From contig CAKNRQ010000005.1 in assembly GCA_930990965.1 (NCBI GenBank), forward strand, positions 1-64,000: a DNA stretch of 64,000 nucleotides, written 5' to 3'. The notes beneath the pieces are model-generated. The model had not been told where the DNA came from and ran no database searches. It saw only the letters and a list, made by a program, of their open reading frames with translations. Numbering within the stretch: the stretch's first letter is position 1; every line of letters starts with the position of its first letter. The stretch is from an uncultured Clostridia bacterium (GTDB lineage Bacteria > Bacillota > Clostridia > Oscillospirales > Oscillospiraceae). Both the position numbers and the translations under genes were made by a program. Positions 45,001-53,975 of the stretch are shown piece by piece.

Positions 45001-46045
45001 TCGCAGGTATGTGCATGTGCGGGTTTACAAAGGTGCTGAAAGTCTCCAACACCCTGCCGCCGGAAAAGCGCACGGCGCCGATTTCAGTCAACCTGTCAGT
45101 CGCCGCCGAGAGGCCCGTGGTCTCGACGTCGAAAGCTATGAACTCACTGTCCAGTGAAACATCGCTCTCTCCGCGCACGGCGGCCCCGGTGTCAACGTCG
45201 TTTACATAATATCCTTCAAGGCCGTAGATGATCTTTACGCCGTACTTCTTCCCCGCCTTGCTCATCTCGGGGTAGGACTGTGCGGTGCCGTGGTCGGTGA
45301 CCGCCACCGCCTGCATGCCCCAGGCAGCGGCGCGGGCCACGATTGCGGCCGGGTCCGGCAGGGCGTCCAGTGTTGAATAGCGGGTGTGCAGGTGCAGCTC
45401 CACCCTCTTGTCGCCCTCGTGCGTTTCGGGGCGTATGTCCATCTTGCTCTCGGCTATGGTGGCGGGCTCTATTATCATGTCGCCGTAGAACTTGTCAAAG
45501 TCCACCCTGCCTCGCACTATCAGGCACATGCCCGGCTTTACCTTGCCGGTAATTGAGGCGTCCTCGCCGCGTGCTATGAACTTGTTTACGTGGACGGAGC
45601 CCGTGTAGTCGGTCATGTCGAAGCTGAGGATGTTGGCTCCGCGCTTTTGTATCTCGCGGTTATTCACGGCGAAGACTACGCCCTTCACGGTAACCCATCC
45701 GCTCTCAAGCGTTACGGAGGACATTTCAACAGGCAGGTCGGACTTCTTTAGCGCCTTGCCGTAGAGCAGCTTGCCGTCTTTGGACTCTGACTTTTTGGCC
45801 GCGGGCTGGGGCTTGGGGAACTCTGCATTGAGGGTCACTTTCAAAAGCCCGTACTGCGCGCGGAGCGAACTCTCGATGGCCGCTATTTCAGCCGGCGCGA
45901 CTGTGGACGCAAAGCGTGCGTCCACCACCATACTCAGCTCTTCCTCGTTCACTGTCACTGAGTCTATCTCGGCCTTTTCCAGTCCACCGGCGTAGTCCCG
46001 CATGGGCTCACAGCCCGGAAATATCGTCAGGAAAGCTGCACTCAA
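42086..46045 (-). CDS. polC: DNA polymerase III alpha subunit, PolC type
   Basis: 1319 residues (Firmicutes PolC is usually about 1430). Order: short N-terminal domain, OB fold (about 110-200), PHP domain with ELHLHTRYSTLDA (about 215), DEDD proofreading exonuclease FIAFDVETTGL (about 308) with HNATFDTG, rest of PHP, zinc-binding segment CPDCHYTDF...CGADMPDANCPKCG near 785, and polymerase motif VPDIDLNFSGEYQ near 840. The start is TTG at 46045, overlapping the ispG stop by 4 bases, with GAGGTGGGAG just upstream; ATG at residue 15 is an alternative. Last gene of the operon. Confidence 0.95.
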   Translation of the reverse strand: MSAAFLTIFPGCEPMRDYAGGLEKAEIDSVTVNEEELSMVVDARFASTVAPAEIAAIESSLRAQYGLLKVTLNAEFPKPQPAAKKSESKDGKLLYGKALKKSDLPVEMSSVTLESGWVTVKGVVFAVNNREIQKRGANILSFDMTDYTGSVHVNKFIARGEDASITGKVKPGMCLIVRGRVDFDKFYGDMIIEPATIAESKMDIRPETHEGDKRVELHLHTRYSTLDALPDPAAIVARAAAWGMQAVAVTDHGTAQSYPEMSKAGKKYGVKIIYGLEGYYVNDVDTGAAVRGESDVSLDSEFIAFDVETTGLSAATDRLTEIGAVRFSGGRVLETFSTFVNPHMHIPANITELTGIKDSDVADAPDEDEAMRAFLDFAGGRPIIAHNATFDTGFMAAACERSGIEFHPVVVDTLILAQRLLPELRRHKLDIVSKHLGLPEFNHHRAFDDAEVVARMMDKFIPMLHNQGAERLCDVNEVMSKLSGSGARRVRHISLLVRNKVGLKNLYKLISASYLKHYQRNPIIPKSLLMEHREGLLIGSACEAGEVFDAVLRGTNAQELKRIASFYDYFEVMPIANNRFLVENGTVRDDEGLRDLNRRVVRLAHELEKPVVATGDVHFIDPEDEIYRRILLAAKKFSDADRPNPLYFRTTAEMLEEFAYLGKRECYEAVIGNPNKIAGMCEEIKLLPDGLFPPKIENSDGQLKDLVYGKMHEIYGDNPPEIVTERVEIELHDILSRHYDVIYMSAQKLVADSNAHGYLVGSRGSVGSSIVAYMSGITEVNSLPPHYVCPDCHYTDFESGKGYGCGADMPDANCPKCGAKMRKEGFDIPFETFLGFGGDKVPDIDLNFSGEYQAKAHKYTEELFGSDHVFRAGTIGTLAEKTAYGYVLKYLEERGLKVSKAEEARLANGLVGVKRTTGQHPGGLVVIPQDMEVEDFCPVQHPADDPGSGIITTHFEYHSMEENLLKLDELGHDDPTMLKMLQDMTGVDVRKIPLDDPQTREIFRTPAPLGLPDDDPIIGKTGTIGIPEFGTGFTRQMLVDTKPEQFDTLVRLSGYSHGTDVWLGNAKDLILSGTATVKDTIGCRDDIMLYLISRGMEPKRSFKIMESVRKGRGLPEGAEGEMGDHGVPDWYIESCRKIKYLFPKAHAVAYVMMGFRIAFFKVHYPLQYYSAYFYRRSQKDAFDAAIMIQGVDFVRRKINEIESKADATAKESDLLTTLEAVYEFYMRGFDFAPIDLYESDESKFLVVGDKQLRPPFVSLSGLGEAAARDLVAAREGGREFISVEELSMACPKLSQAHIEQLRSVGALGALPDESQMSLF

Positions 46046-47106
46046 ACTCCCACCTCGCTCTCAATCAGCGCCATGAGCTCGTCGGCAAGCCTGTCCTCAG
46101 GGACGCGGCGCAGAATCTCTCCTTTTTTGAACAGCAGCCCGCAGCCCTTGCCACCGGCTATGCCGTAGTCGGCCTCGCGCGCCTCGCCGGGCCCGTTGAC
46201 CACGCAGCCCATGACTGCCACCGTTATATCCGCTTTGACGTCTTTAAGCCGCTCCTCCACTTCGTGGGCGAGTGCTATGAGGTCTATCTGTGTGCGTCCG
46301 CAGGTTGGGCAGCTAACCATACGCACGCCGCCTTTCCTGAGCCTGGCGGCCTTCAATATGGCGATACCGGCCTTGACCTCCTCCACAGGGTCGGCAGTGA
46401 GCGAGACGCGAATGGTGTCGCCTATGCCCTCCATCAGCAAAGTGCCGATGCCTACAGCCGAACTCACAGTGCCCTGATAGGCCGTGCCGGTCTCGGTCAC
46501 ACCCAGGTGCAGAGGGTACGGCAGCTCTCTGGCCGCCAGCCTGTAGGCCTCCACCGTAAGCGGCACGCTGCTGCTCTTGAGCGACAGGCAGATGTCGTCA
46601 AAGCCGCAGTCTTTCAGCAGCCTTATGTGCCCCTTCGCGCTCTCCACCAGCGCCTCTGCGGTCGGATGCCCGTATTTCTCAAGCAGCGGTTTTTCCAGGC
46701 TGCCGCCGTTTACGCCTATGCGTATCGGTATCTTATGTAAACTGCACTCCCTGGCCACGGCGGCCACTCTGTCCTTGCCGCCAATGTTGCCGGGATTGAT
46801 ACGTATTTTGTCTATGCCACGCGCGGCGCACTCCAGGGCGAGGCGGTAGTCGAAGTGTATATCGGCGACCAGCGGCACGTCGGGAACCTGCTCTTTTATG
46901 CTGGAAATGGCCTTTGCTGCGTCCATATCCGGCACCGCAAGGCGCACTATGTCACAGCCAGCGGCGCGCAGGCGCTTTATCTGCGCCACCGCCGCTTCCA
47001 CGTCCGAGGTGCGCACATTGCACATCGACTGAACCGAAACGGCAGCGCCCCCACCTATGGGGACGCCGCCTACAACGATCTTTCTGGTAGTTTCTCTTGT
47101 ATTCAT
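46042..47106 (-). CDS. ispG: 4-hydroxy-3-methylbut-2-en-1-yl diphosphate synthase
   Basis: 354 residues. MEP pathway Fe-S enzyme. N-terminal RKIVVGGVPIGGGAAVSVQSMCNV, TIM barrel, and [4Fe-4S] ligands in SCPTCGRTQIDL and GCVVNGPGEAREAD near the C-terminus. Lies between rseP and polC; with dxr and uppS in the same operon it links isoprenoid supply to undecaprenyl-phosphate. Confidence 0.96.
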   Translation of the reverse strand: MNTRETTRKIVVGGVPIGGGAAVSVQSMCNVRTSDVEAAVAQIKRLRAAGCDIVRLAVPDMDAAKAISSIKEQVPDVPLVADIHFDYRLALECAARGIDKIRINPGNIGGKDRVAAVARECSLHKIPIRIGVNGGSLEKPLLEKYGHPTAEALVESAKGHIRLLKDCGFDDICLSLKSSSVPLTVEAYRLAARELPYPLHLGVTETGTAYQGTVSSAVGIGTLLMEGIGDTIRVSLTADPVEEVKAGIAILKAARLRKGGVRMVSCPTCGRTQIDLIALAHEVEERLKDVKADITVAVMGCVVNGPGEAREADYGIAGGKGCGLLFKKGEILRRVPEDRLADELMALIESEVGV

Positions 47107-47129
47107 ATCTTTCGCCTCAAAATATTATG

Positions 47130-48185
47130 TCAAGTAATCAAGCGCGAGATATCATTGTACATAACCACGACCATGAGGCCTATGAGCAACACAAAGCCTG
47201 CGGTGTGGACGTAGCCCTCGTAGCGGGCGGGGATACGCCTGCGCGATACGAGGTGGACGATTGCGTTTATGAGCACAAACAGCACTCGCCCGCCATCCAG
47301 CGCAGGAATTGGCAGCATGTTCATGACGGCCAGGTTCACCGCGATGAAGGCCACGAGATAGGCTATATCGGAGAGCGCCGCACCTATACCCTGGCTCTCG
47401 GCGGTCTCGCTGCCGACGTCGTTTATCATGTCGACAATGCCCACAACTCCGGCCATGTCGTCCAGTCCGACGAGGCCGCCAACGAGGTCAGATAGGGCAA
47501 GCCATACCTGACGCACGAAGTCTATAGTGGTGTACCAGGAGTACTTGAGCACGTTTCCGAGTGTCGGCGGGTCCACGCTGAACCTCAGGCCGTACAGCAT
47601 GGAGCCGTCTTCCTGCTCATATGGCTCGAGCTTGAAGTTGTCAAGCTCCACACGCTCGCCGTCGCGTATGACGACTATGTCGTAGTTAGTATCAGCGCCG
47701 CGGCTCAGGTAGAGGTTAAAGTTGCCGGTGAAGTAGATTCTGTGTCCGTCTACGGAGTAGATCTCGTCTCCCACCTGGAGGCCGTCTGCGCTCTCGTACG
47801 GATTGTTCTCGGTAAAGCCGGAAATTACGGGTGCATTGAACCCCGCCGCCTGAGAGAAAATTATCAGTACCAGCACCAGGCCGAGCAGGAAGTTCATGAA
47901 GCTGCCCGCCGAGAGAATAACGATCTTTTTCCACGAGCTCTGCTTGGTAAAGCAGCGGGGGTCGTCCGTTTCCTCGTCCTCGCCCTCCATAGCGCAGTAG
48001 CCGCCGATTGGCAGGCAGCGGAGCGCATACAGTGTCTCGCCCTTTTGCCGCTTGAATATGGCCGGGCCCATGCCGATGGAGAACTCGTTTACTTTGACTC
48101 CCAGACTCTTAGCTGCCACAAAGTGGCCGAACTCGTGTATGCCCACGAGTACGCCGAAGGCCAGGATTGCGATGACTATAAACAT
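47130..48185 (-). CDS. rseP: site-2 membrane metalloprotease RseP/RasP
   Basis: 351 residues. Zinc motif HEFGH at 17-21 in the first membrane segment, PDZ domain (about 120-190: SADGLQVGDEIYSVDGHRIY), and second active-site motif NMLPIPALDGGRV near 290 with further membrane segments. Cleaves anti-sigma factors and signal-peptide remnants. Start ATG shares one base with the dxr stop. Confidence 0.95.
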   Translation of the reverse strand: MFIVIAILAFGVLVGIHEFGHFVAAKSLGVKVNEFSIGMGPAIFKRQKGETLYALRCLPIGGYCAMEGEDEETDDPRCFTKQSSWKKIVILSAGSFMNFLLGLVLVLIIFSQAAGFNAPVISGFTENNPYESADGLQVGDEIYSVDGHRIYFTGNFNLYLSRGADTNYDIVVIRDGERVELDNFKLEPYEQEDGSMLYGLRFSVDPPTLGNVLKYSWYTTIDFVRQVWLALSDLVGGLVGLDDMAGVVGIVDMINDVGSETAESQGIGAALSDIAYLVAFIAVNLAVMNMLPIPALDGGRVLFVLINAIVHLVSRRRIPARYEGYVHTAGFVLLIGLMVVVMYNDISRLIT

Positions 48186-49330
48186 CAGGAATAACGCTCC
48201 TTCACAAGAGTGCGCGCCTCACCGTCGCTTTCTAGTATCTCATCAAGCGACGGCTCTGCTATGAAGCTTATGCGCGAGAGGGCGTATGCAACACTCTCGT
48301 AGATATCATTATACCCCAATTTCCCCTGCAAAAACAGGCCCACGGCCGCTTCGTTCGCCGCCGAGAGCACGGCCGGAGCGTTGCCGCCGCGCCTCGCGCA
48401 ATCTATAGCGAGCGCCAGGCAGGGCATGAGCTCCAAATCCGGTTTCATGAAATGCAGCCCGCTCATCGCCGTGAGGTCGAGCCGCTCCGTGTTGGAGGCT
48501 CTCCGCTCAGGCCAGGTGAGCGCGTACTGTATGGGCAGCGACATGTCCGGCACGCCGAGCTGCGCTATGACCGTGCCGTCAATGAGTTCCACCGCGGAAT
48601 GCACCACGCTCTCCGGGTGTATCAGCACCTCTATTCTGTCCGGCGTCACGCCGAAGAGGTGCATAGCCTCGATGAACTCAAGGCCCTTGTTCATCATAGT
48701 AGCGCTGTCCACGCTTATCTTAGCGCCCATCGACCAGTTCGGGTGCTTGACTGCCTGGGCCGGCGTCACGGACGCCGTCTGTTCCCGCGTCCAGCCCCTG
48801 AACGGCCCGCCGGAGCCGGTGAGCAAGATCTTTCTCAGCTCGCCCTGCCTTCCGGTCAGGCACTGGAAGATTGCGCTGTGCTCGCTGTCCACGGGCACTA
48901 TCTCGGCGCCGGTCTCACGGGCGCGGCGCATTACTATGCTGCCCGCACAGACCAGGGTTTCCTTGTTGGCGAGCGCTATACGGCGCTTTTTGTCTACGGC
49001 GTCGAGCGTGGGGCGCAGTCCGACGGCGCCGGAGACGGCGGTCACCACGCAGTCCGTGTTTTCCCACGTAGCCGCCATGCGCAGCCCCTCTTCGCCGGAG
49101 GGGCCGACTGTCACGCCGCTGCCTTCGAGAGCAGACTTCAGGCGCGCCGCGGCCTCAGGCTCCGAGGCCGCGACGTACTCCGGGTGGAGCTTTGCAGCCT
49201 GCTCGAGCAGCAAATCGACGTTTTTGTTCGTTGTGAGCGCCGTGACGCGGATGCCCTGCGCCAGGCACACAGCCACGCTCTGCCGGCCGATGGAACCGGT
49301 AGAGCCCAATATAGCTGTGGAATTGACCAT
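48185..49330 (-). CDS. dxr: 1-deoxy-D-xylulose 5-phosphate reductoisomerase
   Basis: 381 residues. First committed MEP step. NADPH motif ILGSTGSIGRQS at 7-18; VPVDSEHSAIFQCL near 143, GPFRG-W-type loop near 180 and MNKGLEFIEA near 220 are the substrate and metal motifs. GGGGAGGAG before the ATG. Overlaps rseP by one base. Confidence 0.97.
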   Translation of the reverse strand: MVNSTAILGSTGSIGRQSVAVCLAQGIRVTALTTNKNVDLLLEQAAKLHPEYVAASEPEAAARLKSALEGSGVTVGPSGEEGLRMAATWENTDCVVTAVSGAVGLRPTLDAVDKKRRIALANKETLVCAGSIVMRRARETGAEIVPVDSEHSAIFQCLTGRQGELRKILLTGSGGPFRGWTREQTASVTPAQAVKHPNWSMGAKISVDSATMMNKGLEFIEAMHLFGVTPDRIEVLIHPESVVHSAVELIDGTVIAQLGVPDMSLPIQYALTWPERRASNTERLDLTAMSGLHFMKPDLELMPCLALAIDCARRGGNAPAVLSAANEAAVGLFLQGKLGYNDIYESVAYALSRISFIAEPSLDEILESDGEARTLVKERYS

Positions 49331-49348
49331 CTTGAGGTCTCCTCCCCT

Positions 49349-50164
49349 TTACGCCAGAATGGCGGTAATTATCAAATAATATGCGGGCGAGACAAACAGC
49401 ACACTGTCAAACCTGTCCAGCACGCCGCCGTGCCCGGGAAATATCGCGCCGTAGTCCTTGATGCCGTACTCACGCTTGATGACAGAGAAGCTCAGGTCGC
49501 CTATCTGTCCCAGAAGGCTTCCCACGATGCCGAGCACTATTATCATCACCCAGCCCAAATCGAGCGATATTGTGGCCTTCACGATGAGGTGGTAGACTAT
49601 CATGCCCACTATACTGCCTATGAAGCCGCCCACACAGCCCTCCACGGTCTTGTTGGGGCTGACCGCAGGGCAGAGCTTGTGCTTGCCGAATGCACGTCCG
49701 GCAAAGTACGCGCCGGTGTCGCTCATGAACGCTCCGACCATCGGAGCAATGGCCAGCGCGGGCACGATGTCGCGCAGCAGCGCCAGACTTGCAAAGCCCG
49801 CCGCAATCAGGGTTGCGGAGAGTATACCGGCCGCGAGCGTGGCAAAGCCCAGCTGTTTCTCCTTGCCGTGGGTGACTATTGCCGTCACGAAGCCATAGAG
49901 CACTGCGGCAAATACGCCTATTAGCAGCCAGATAGGGGCTATATCCAGGTCGTCCGTGCCCAGCGCCCCGCACATAGCCGCCGCCAGGACCGGCATGGCC
50001 GGCAGCAGCTCCCACTGCTCATCCCCCACAGCGTGCATTAGCTCGTAGCTGGCCACTGCGCACAGCGCCGCGCACATGGCAAGCGTGCCCCAGCTAGGCG
50101 TCGCAAATATGATAAGCAGCAGTACGGGTATCCCCACGGCGGCGAAGATTATCCGGGTTTTCAT
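49349..50164 (-). CDS. cdsA: phosphatidate cytidylyltransferase
   Basis: 271 residues, about 8 membrane segments; makes CDP-diacylglycerol. C-terminal signature SVIKREYGIKDYGAIFPGHGGVLDRFDS (about 215-245; S-x3-K-R-x4-K-D and GHGG-DR-D) is complete. Start ATG overlaps uppS stop by 4 bases. Confidence 0.96.
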   Translation of the reverse strand: MKTRIIFAAVGIPVLLLIIFATPSWGTLAMCAALCAVASYELMHAVGDEQWELLPAMPVLAAAMCGALGTDDLDIAPIWLLIGVFAAVLYGFVTAIVTHGKEKQLGFATLAAGILSATLIAAGFASLALLRDIVPALAIAPMVGAFMSDTGAYFAGRAFGKHKLCPAVSPNKTVEGCVGGFIGSIVGMIVYHLIVKATISLDLGWVMIIVLGIVGSLLGQIGDLSFSVIKREYGIKDYGAIFPGHGGVLDRFDSVLFVSPAYYLIITAILA

Positions 50165-50901
50165 TTCTTAATTCCCCCAAAGCGCCTGTCACGGCGCTGA
50201 TACTCGGCTATGGCCGAGTCTATGTCTGCACTGGTGAAGTCAGGCCAGAGCACGTCGGTGAAGATGAGCTCGGAATACGCGCTCTCCCACATCAGGAAGT
50301 TGGAAAGACGCATTTCCCCACCCGGACGGATTATGAGGTCCGGGTCAGGTATGCCTGCCGAGAACATGTAGTTTGAAAACGACTCCTCCGTGAGCGTGTT
50401 TACACGTCCGGCCTTGTAGTCCTCGGCAAAGCGCAGTGCAGCGCGCACTATCTCGTCGCGCCCGCCATAGTTGAGACAAACGTTGGCCTGGAATCCCTCG
50501 TAGTGCGATGAGATGTCCGCAGTCTCGTCTATCAGGTCCCTCAGCTTCTGAGGCAATATCTCGGGGTCGCCGAGTATCTTCAGGCGTATGTGGTCGCGCT
50601 CCATAGTGTCTACGGCCTCGCGCAGATACTTGCCGAGCAGGCCCATAATGGCGTCCACTTCCTCGCGCGGCCGCTTCCAGTTCTCCGTCGAGAAGGCGTA
50701 AACGGTGAGGTAGTCTATACCTATATTCTTGCAGTAAGTGGCTATGCGCCGGAAGGTCTCGGCGCCCGCGGCATGTCCAGCCGTGCGGGGCAGTCCGCGC
50801 TTCTTCGCCCAGCGCCCGTTGCCGTCGAGTATTATCGCAATATGGCGGGGGAGGTTTGCTGCCCCCTCCCCCGCCGCGGTTTCAGTCTTAAAAAGAGCCA
50901 T
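50161..50901 (-). CDS. uppS: isoprenyl (undecaprenyl) diphosphate synthase
   Basis: 246 residues from the ATG at 50901, which directly follows the frr stop; an in-frame start 48 bases earlier would overlap frr. Makes the C55 lipid carrier for wall synthesis. Catalytic Asp26 in ILDGNGRWA, TVYAFSTENWKRP near 75, NYGGRDEIVRA near 150 and DLIIRPGGEMRLSNFL near 195 are complete. Confidence 0.96.
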   Translation of the reverse strand: MALFKTETAAGEGAANLPRHIAIILDGNGRWAKKRGLPRTAGHAAGAETFRRIATYCKNIGIDYLTVYAFSTENWKRPREEVDAIMGLLGKYLREAVDTMERDHIRLKILGDPEILPQKLRDLIDETADISSHYEGFQANVCLNYGGRDEIVRAALRFAEDYKAGRVNTLTEESFSNYMFSAGIPDPDLIIRPGGEMRLSNFLMWESAYSELIFTDVLWPDFTSADIDSAIAEYQRRDRRFGGIKK

Positions 50902-50902
50902 G

Positions 50903-51457
50903 TCAGATCTCGAAGAGCTCCTTCTCCTTCTTGTCGGCGATTTTGTCAATCTCCTTGATCCAGTCGTCGGTTATCTTCTGGAAATCCTTCTCGGCTATCT
51001 TTACGTCGTCCTCAGTCATCTCGCCGTTCTTCTTCTGGGTCTTGAAGCTGTCCATAGCGTCGCGGCGAATGTTGCGGATGGCAACTTTGGCCTCTTCGGC
51101 GTACTTCTTGACCTGCTTGGCGAGCTCCTTACGCCTCTCCTCGGTGAGCTGAGGGAATACGAGACGGATGTTGCGCCCGTCGTTCTGCGGATTTATGCCG
51201 AGCTCGCTGGCAAGTATGGCCTTCTCTATGGCCTTGAGAGTACTGCTGTCCCAGGGGGTTATCAGCAGGCTGCGCGGGTCCGGCGTGGAAATGGTCGCCA
51301 CCTGCTGTATAGGCGTAGCGGTGCCGTAATAGTCCACGGTGATCTGGTCAAGCACAGCGGCATTGGCCCTGCCCGCACGGACACTTGCAAGGTTGGTGAT
51401 CAGATTCTCGGAAGTTTTGCGCATCCTGTTTTCAAATTCTTCGTAACCGGTGGCCAT
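50903..51457 (-). CDS. frr: ribosome recycling factor
   Basis: 184 residues from the second ATG (51457), since GGAGG is only 1 base before the first ATG (51463) and 7 before the second. With EF-G it splits post-termination ribosomes. Three-helix bundle with RAGRANAAVLDQITVDYYG near 28-46 and NDGRNIRLVFPQLTEERRKEL near 95-115. Confidence 0.97.
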   Translation of the reverse strand: MATGYEEFENRMRKTSENLITNLASVRAGRANAAVLDQITVDYYGTATPIQQVATISTPDPRSLLITPWDSSTLKAIEKAILASELGINPQNDGRNIRLVFPQLTEERRKELAKQVKKYAEEAKVAIRNIRRDAMDSFKTQKKNGEMTEDDVKIAEKDFQKITDDWIKEIDKIADKKEKELFEI

Positions 51458-51468
51458 TTTCATTCCTC

Positions 51469-52191
51469 CTATTTGGTGACTACCGTGCCGATCTTCTCAC
51501 CCAGCACGGCGCGTACAATATTTTCAGGGTCTTTGAGCTCAAAAACTATGACGGGGATTGCGTTGTCCATAGAAAGGCTGGTGGCCGTGGTGTCCATGAC
51601 GGCCAGGTGCTGTGCAAGCACCTCGTCGTAAGTTATGGCGTCGTACTTGACGGCGTGGTCGTCCACCTTCGGGTCCGCGCTGTAGACGCCGTCGATGTTC
51701 TTGGCGAGCAGTATGGCGTCGGCCTCTATCTCCGCGGCGCGCAGCACAGCCGCGGTGTCAGTGGAGAAATAGGGGTTGCCCGTACCCGCGCCGAAGAGCA
51801 CTACGCGGCCCTTGGAGAGGTGCCGCATGGCGCGCAGGCGTATATACGGCTCGGCTATGGCGCGCATCTCTATCGCCGTCTGAACGCGCACGTCTATGCC
51901 GTGCTGCTCCATCACGTCTGCCACGGCAAGGCAGTTCATGACAGTTGCCAGCATGCCCATATGGTCAGCGCGCGTACGCTCGATCTTGCCCGAGCCGTCC
52001 TTGACACCGCGCCAGAAGTTGCCGCCGCCAATAACGACGCCCACTTCGACGCCCAGCGCGAGGCATTTCTTCACGGCCTCGCAGACGTTGGAGATCACGC
52101 CGAAGTCCAGACCGGACTTCTTGTCTCCGGCCAGGGCCTCTCCGCTTATCTTGATCAGCACGCGCTTATATACAGGTTTCTTCTCTTCCAT
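51469..52191 (-). CDS. pyrH: uridylate kinase
   Basis: 240 residues. UMP kinase of the amino-acid-kinase fold: [13 protein letters not shown] near 10-22, [11 protein letters not shown] near 52-62, [15 protein letters not shown] near 77-91 and [13 protein letters not shown] near 135-147. First gene of the pyrH-frr-uppS-cdsA-dxr-rseP-ispG-polC run; rpsB and tsf, which often precede it, are not here. Confidence 0.97.
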   Translation of the reverse strand: MEEKKPVYKRVLIKISGEALAGDKKSGLDFGVISNVCEAVKKCLALGVEVGVVIGGGNFWRGVKDGSGKIERTRADHMGMLATVMNCLAVADVMEQHGIDVRVQTAIEMRAIAEPYIRLRAMRHLSKGRVVLFGAGTGNPYFSTDTAAVLRAAEIEADAILLAKNIDGVYSADPKVDDHAVKYDAITYDEVLAQHLAVMDTTATSLSMDNAIPVIVFELKDPENIVRAVLGEKIGTVVTK

Positions 52192-52304
52192 GCAAATCCC
52201 CCTTCCGGGGCCCGCGCCCCTTTTCGCGTATTGTAATATGTCCGGCAGCGCAATAAAAGCCGTATATTGTAAACTTTTCGCCCGGACGCAAATTTGTTCA
52301 TTTA

Positions 52305-52333
52305 ATTATAGCAAACTTCTTGCGCCTTGTAAA
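52305..52333 (-). promoter_or_regulatory. promoter of the pyrH-polC operon
   Basis: Minus strand: TTTACA (52333-52328), 17-base spacer, TATAAT (52310-52305), about 115 bases before the pyrH start. Confidence 0.75.
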
Positions 52334-52360
52334 TGACAACATCCGCGAGGGACAGGGTGT

Positions 52361-53194
52361 ATGCTTGTTTACGTGGACACGATCTATGCCGACAGCTTCT
52401 TTGCCATCAACTTAATAGCGGACTATCTGCTCCTGCTCGCCTCTGCCCGGGTCTCCGGAGCGGTGTTGCACAGATGGCGCATATTTTTTGCCGCCGTACT
52501 CGGAGCAGCCTGGGCTCTGGCTTCGGCGGTGCCAAAGTGGGGAATGCTTGACCAGCCAGCAGCCAAAATTGCCCTCGGAGTGGGGATGTGCCTCATAGCT
52601 TATGGGCATGAGCGGCGTTTTTGGCGCTGCTGCGGCATGTTCTTCGCCATCTCGGCCCTGTTCGGCGGGGCCGTATGGGGCGCCGGTATGCTCGCAGGTA
52701 TTGACGCATATGGCCAGGCGTATGTTCCGGTGAGTTTCCGCACCCTGGCGCTCGCTTTCGCGCTGTGCTACGCCGCCGTCACGCTCTTTATGCGGCGCGG
52801 CGCCGTAAAGGCCCCACGCCGGACGGCCCTGCTCTCCGTCACCCTGCCCTCCGGGCGCGTGACACTCCGCGCGCTGGTAGACACCGGGAACGTACTCTCC
52901 GACCCCATATCCGGCCGCCCTGCGGCAGTCTGTGAGGCTAGCGTCCTCTCCAAAGCACTTGGTCCGGCCTGCGAGCTCGAGCCTATCGGCGCGCTTGAGG
53001 CGCTCTCGTCCCTGCCGGGCCTTGCAGGCCGGGTGACGCTGCTGCCATACAGCAGTGTCGGGAACAGCGGCATGCTCGCCGCCATCAGGCCCGAACGCGT
53101 AGAGGTTGACGGCGAGGCCGCCGACATGTTGATTGCCCTGACAAACCAAAAACTTGACGGCGGCTACGAGGCCGTGATACCCGCGCAACTTTAA
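52361..53194 (+). CDS. spoIIGA: sporulation sigma-E factor processing peptidase
   Basis: 277 residues. Five or so membrane segments in residues 10-145, then an aspartic-protease-like domain with the DTG motif at 174-176 (ALVDTGNVLSDPISGRP). SpoIIGA cleaves the pro-peptide of sigma-E in the mother cell after a forespore signal. GAGGGACAGGG upstream of the ATG. Next gene is its substrate, sigE, 12 bases on. No Spo0A box was found upstream by eye. Confidence 0.94.
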   Translation: MLVYVDTIYADSFFAINLIADYLLLLASARVSGAVLHRWRIFFAAVLGAAWALASAVPKWGMLDQPAAKIALGVGMCLIAYGHERRFWRCCGMFFAISALFGGAVWGAGMLAGIDAYGQAYVPVSFRTLALAFALCYAAVTLFMRRGAVKAPRRTALLSVTLPSGRVTLRALVDTGNVLSDPISGRPAAVCEASVLSKALGPACELEPIGALEALSSLPGLAGRVTLLPYSSVGNSGMLAAIRPERVEVDGEAADMLIALTNQKLDGGYEAVIPAQL

Positions 53195-53206
53195 GGAGGT
53201 TTGCAC

Positions 53207-53914
53207 ATGAAGTTTTCCCTCTCACGCCTAAAAGAGCTACTGCTCCGGTTTTTCTTCACCGAGCCCGTACACTACATAGGAGGCAGCGACACGCTCCCGC
53301 CGCCGCTGCCGCGCGATGAGGAGGCGGCGGCCATAGCCGCGCTCGACGCCGGAGACGCGGCCGCGCGCAAGACGCTCATAGAGCACAACCTCCGGCTGGT
53401 CGTCTACATAGCCAGGCGCTTTGAAAACACCTCCGTAAACATCGAGGACCTCATCTCCATCGGGACCATCGGACTCATAAAGGCCATAAACACCTTCAAC
53501 AGCTCAAAATCCATCAAGCTCGCCACTTACGCCTCGCGCTGCATTGAGAACGAAATACTCATGTTCCTGCGCAAATACAGCGCTTACCGCGGCGAAGTGA
53601 GCCTGGACGAACCGCTCAACACCGACTACGACGGCAACGAACTCCTGCTCTCAGACATACTGGGCACTGAACCCGACGAAGTCAGCCGCCCTCTCGAAGA
53701 AGATGCGGAGCGCGAGCAGCTCATGCTGGCAATAGAGACGCTGGGTGAGCGGGAAAAGCGCATCATCCGGCTGCGCTATGGCCTTGGAGGCGGCGGTGAG
53801 CACACTCAAAAGGAAGTCGCCGTCATGCTCGGCATCTCCCAGAGCTACATATCCCGCCTAGAAAAGCGAATCATAGACCGCCTGCACAGCGAAATGCTGC
53901 GTCTCTCGAGCTGA
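53207..53914 (+). CDS. sigE: RNA polymerase sporulation sigma factor SigE
   Basis: 235 residues from the ATG at 53207 (AAGGAGG upstream). Hydrophobic/basic pro-sequence ([16 protein letters not shown]), cleavage region around [19 protein letters not shown], then sigma region 2 ([14 protein letters not shown]...[14 protein letters not shown]) and region 4 HTH ([22 protein letters not shown]). Mother-cell sigma factor of early sporulation. sigG, which follows in Bacillus and many clostridia, does not follow here. Confidence 0.96.
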   Translation: MKFSLSRLKELLLRFFFTEPVHYIGGSDTLPPPLPRDEEAAAIAALDAGDAAARKTLIEHNLRLVVYIARRFENTSVNIEDLISIGTIGLIKAINTFNSSKSIKLATYASRCIENEILMFLRKYSAYRGEVSLDEPLNTDYDGNELLLSDILGTEPDEVSRPLEEDAEREQLMLAIETLGEREKRIIRLRYGLGGGGEHTQKEVAVMLGISQSYISRLEKRIIDRLHSEMLRLSS

Positions 53915-53920
53915 AGGGCG

Positions 53921-53956
53921 CAAAAGGCCCCGGGACGAGAGTCCCGGGGCCTTTTG
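53921..53956. terminator. bidirectional intrinsic terminator
   Basis: 16-base perfect arms CAAAAGGCCCCGGGAC and complement with GAGA loop; 4-base A and T runs on the two sides. Serves sigE and the convergent hsp20. Confidence 0.9.
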
Positions 53957-53975
53957 TCTGCATGCGTAATCAAAC

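Noticed and set aside
52192..52360. Spo0A box before spoIIGA
   Set aside because: No convincing TGTCGAA match; only the pyrH promoter on the other strand is clear.
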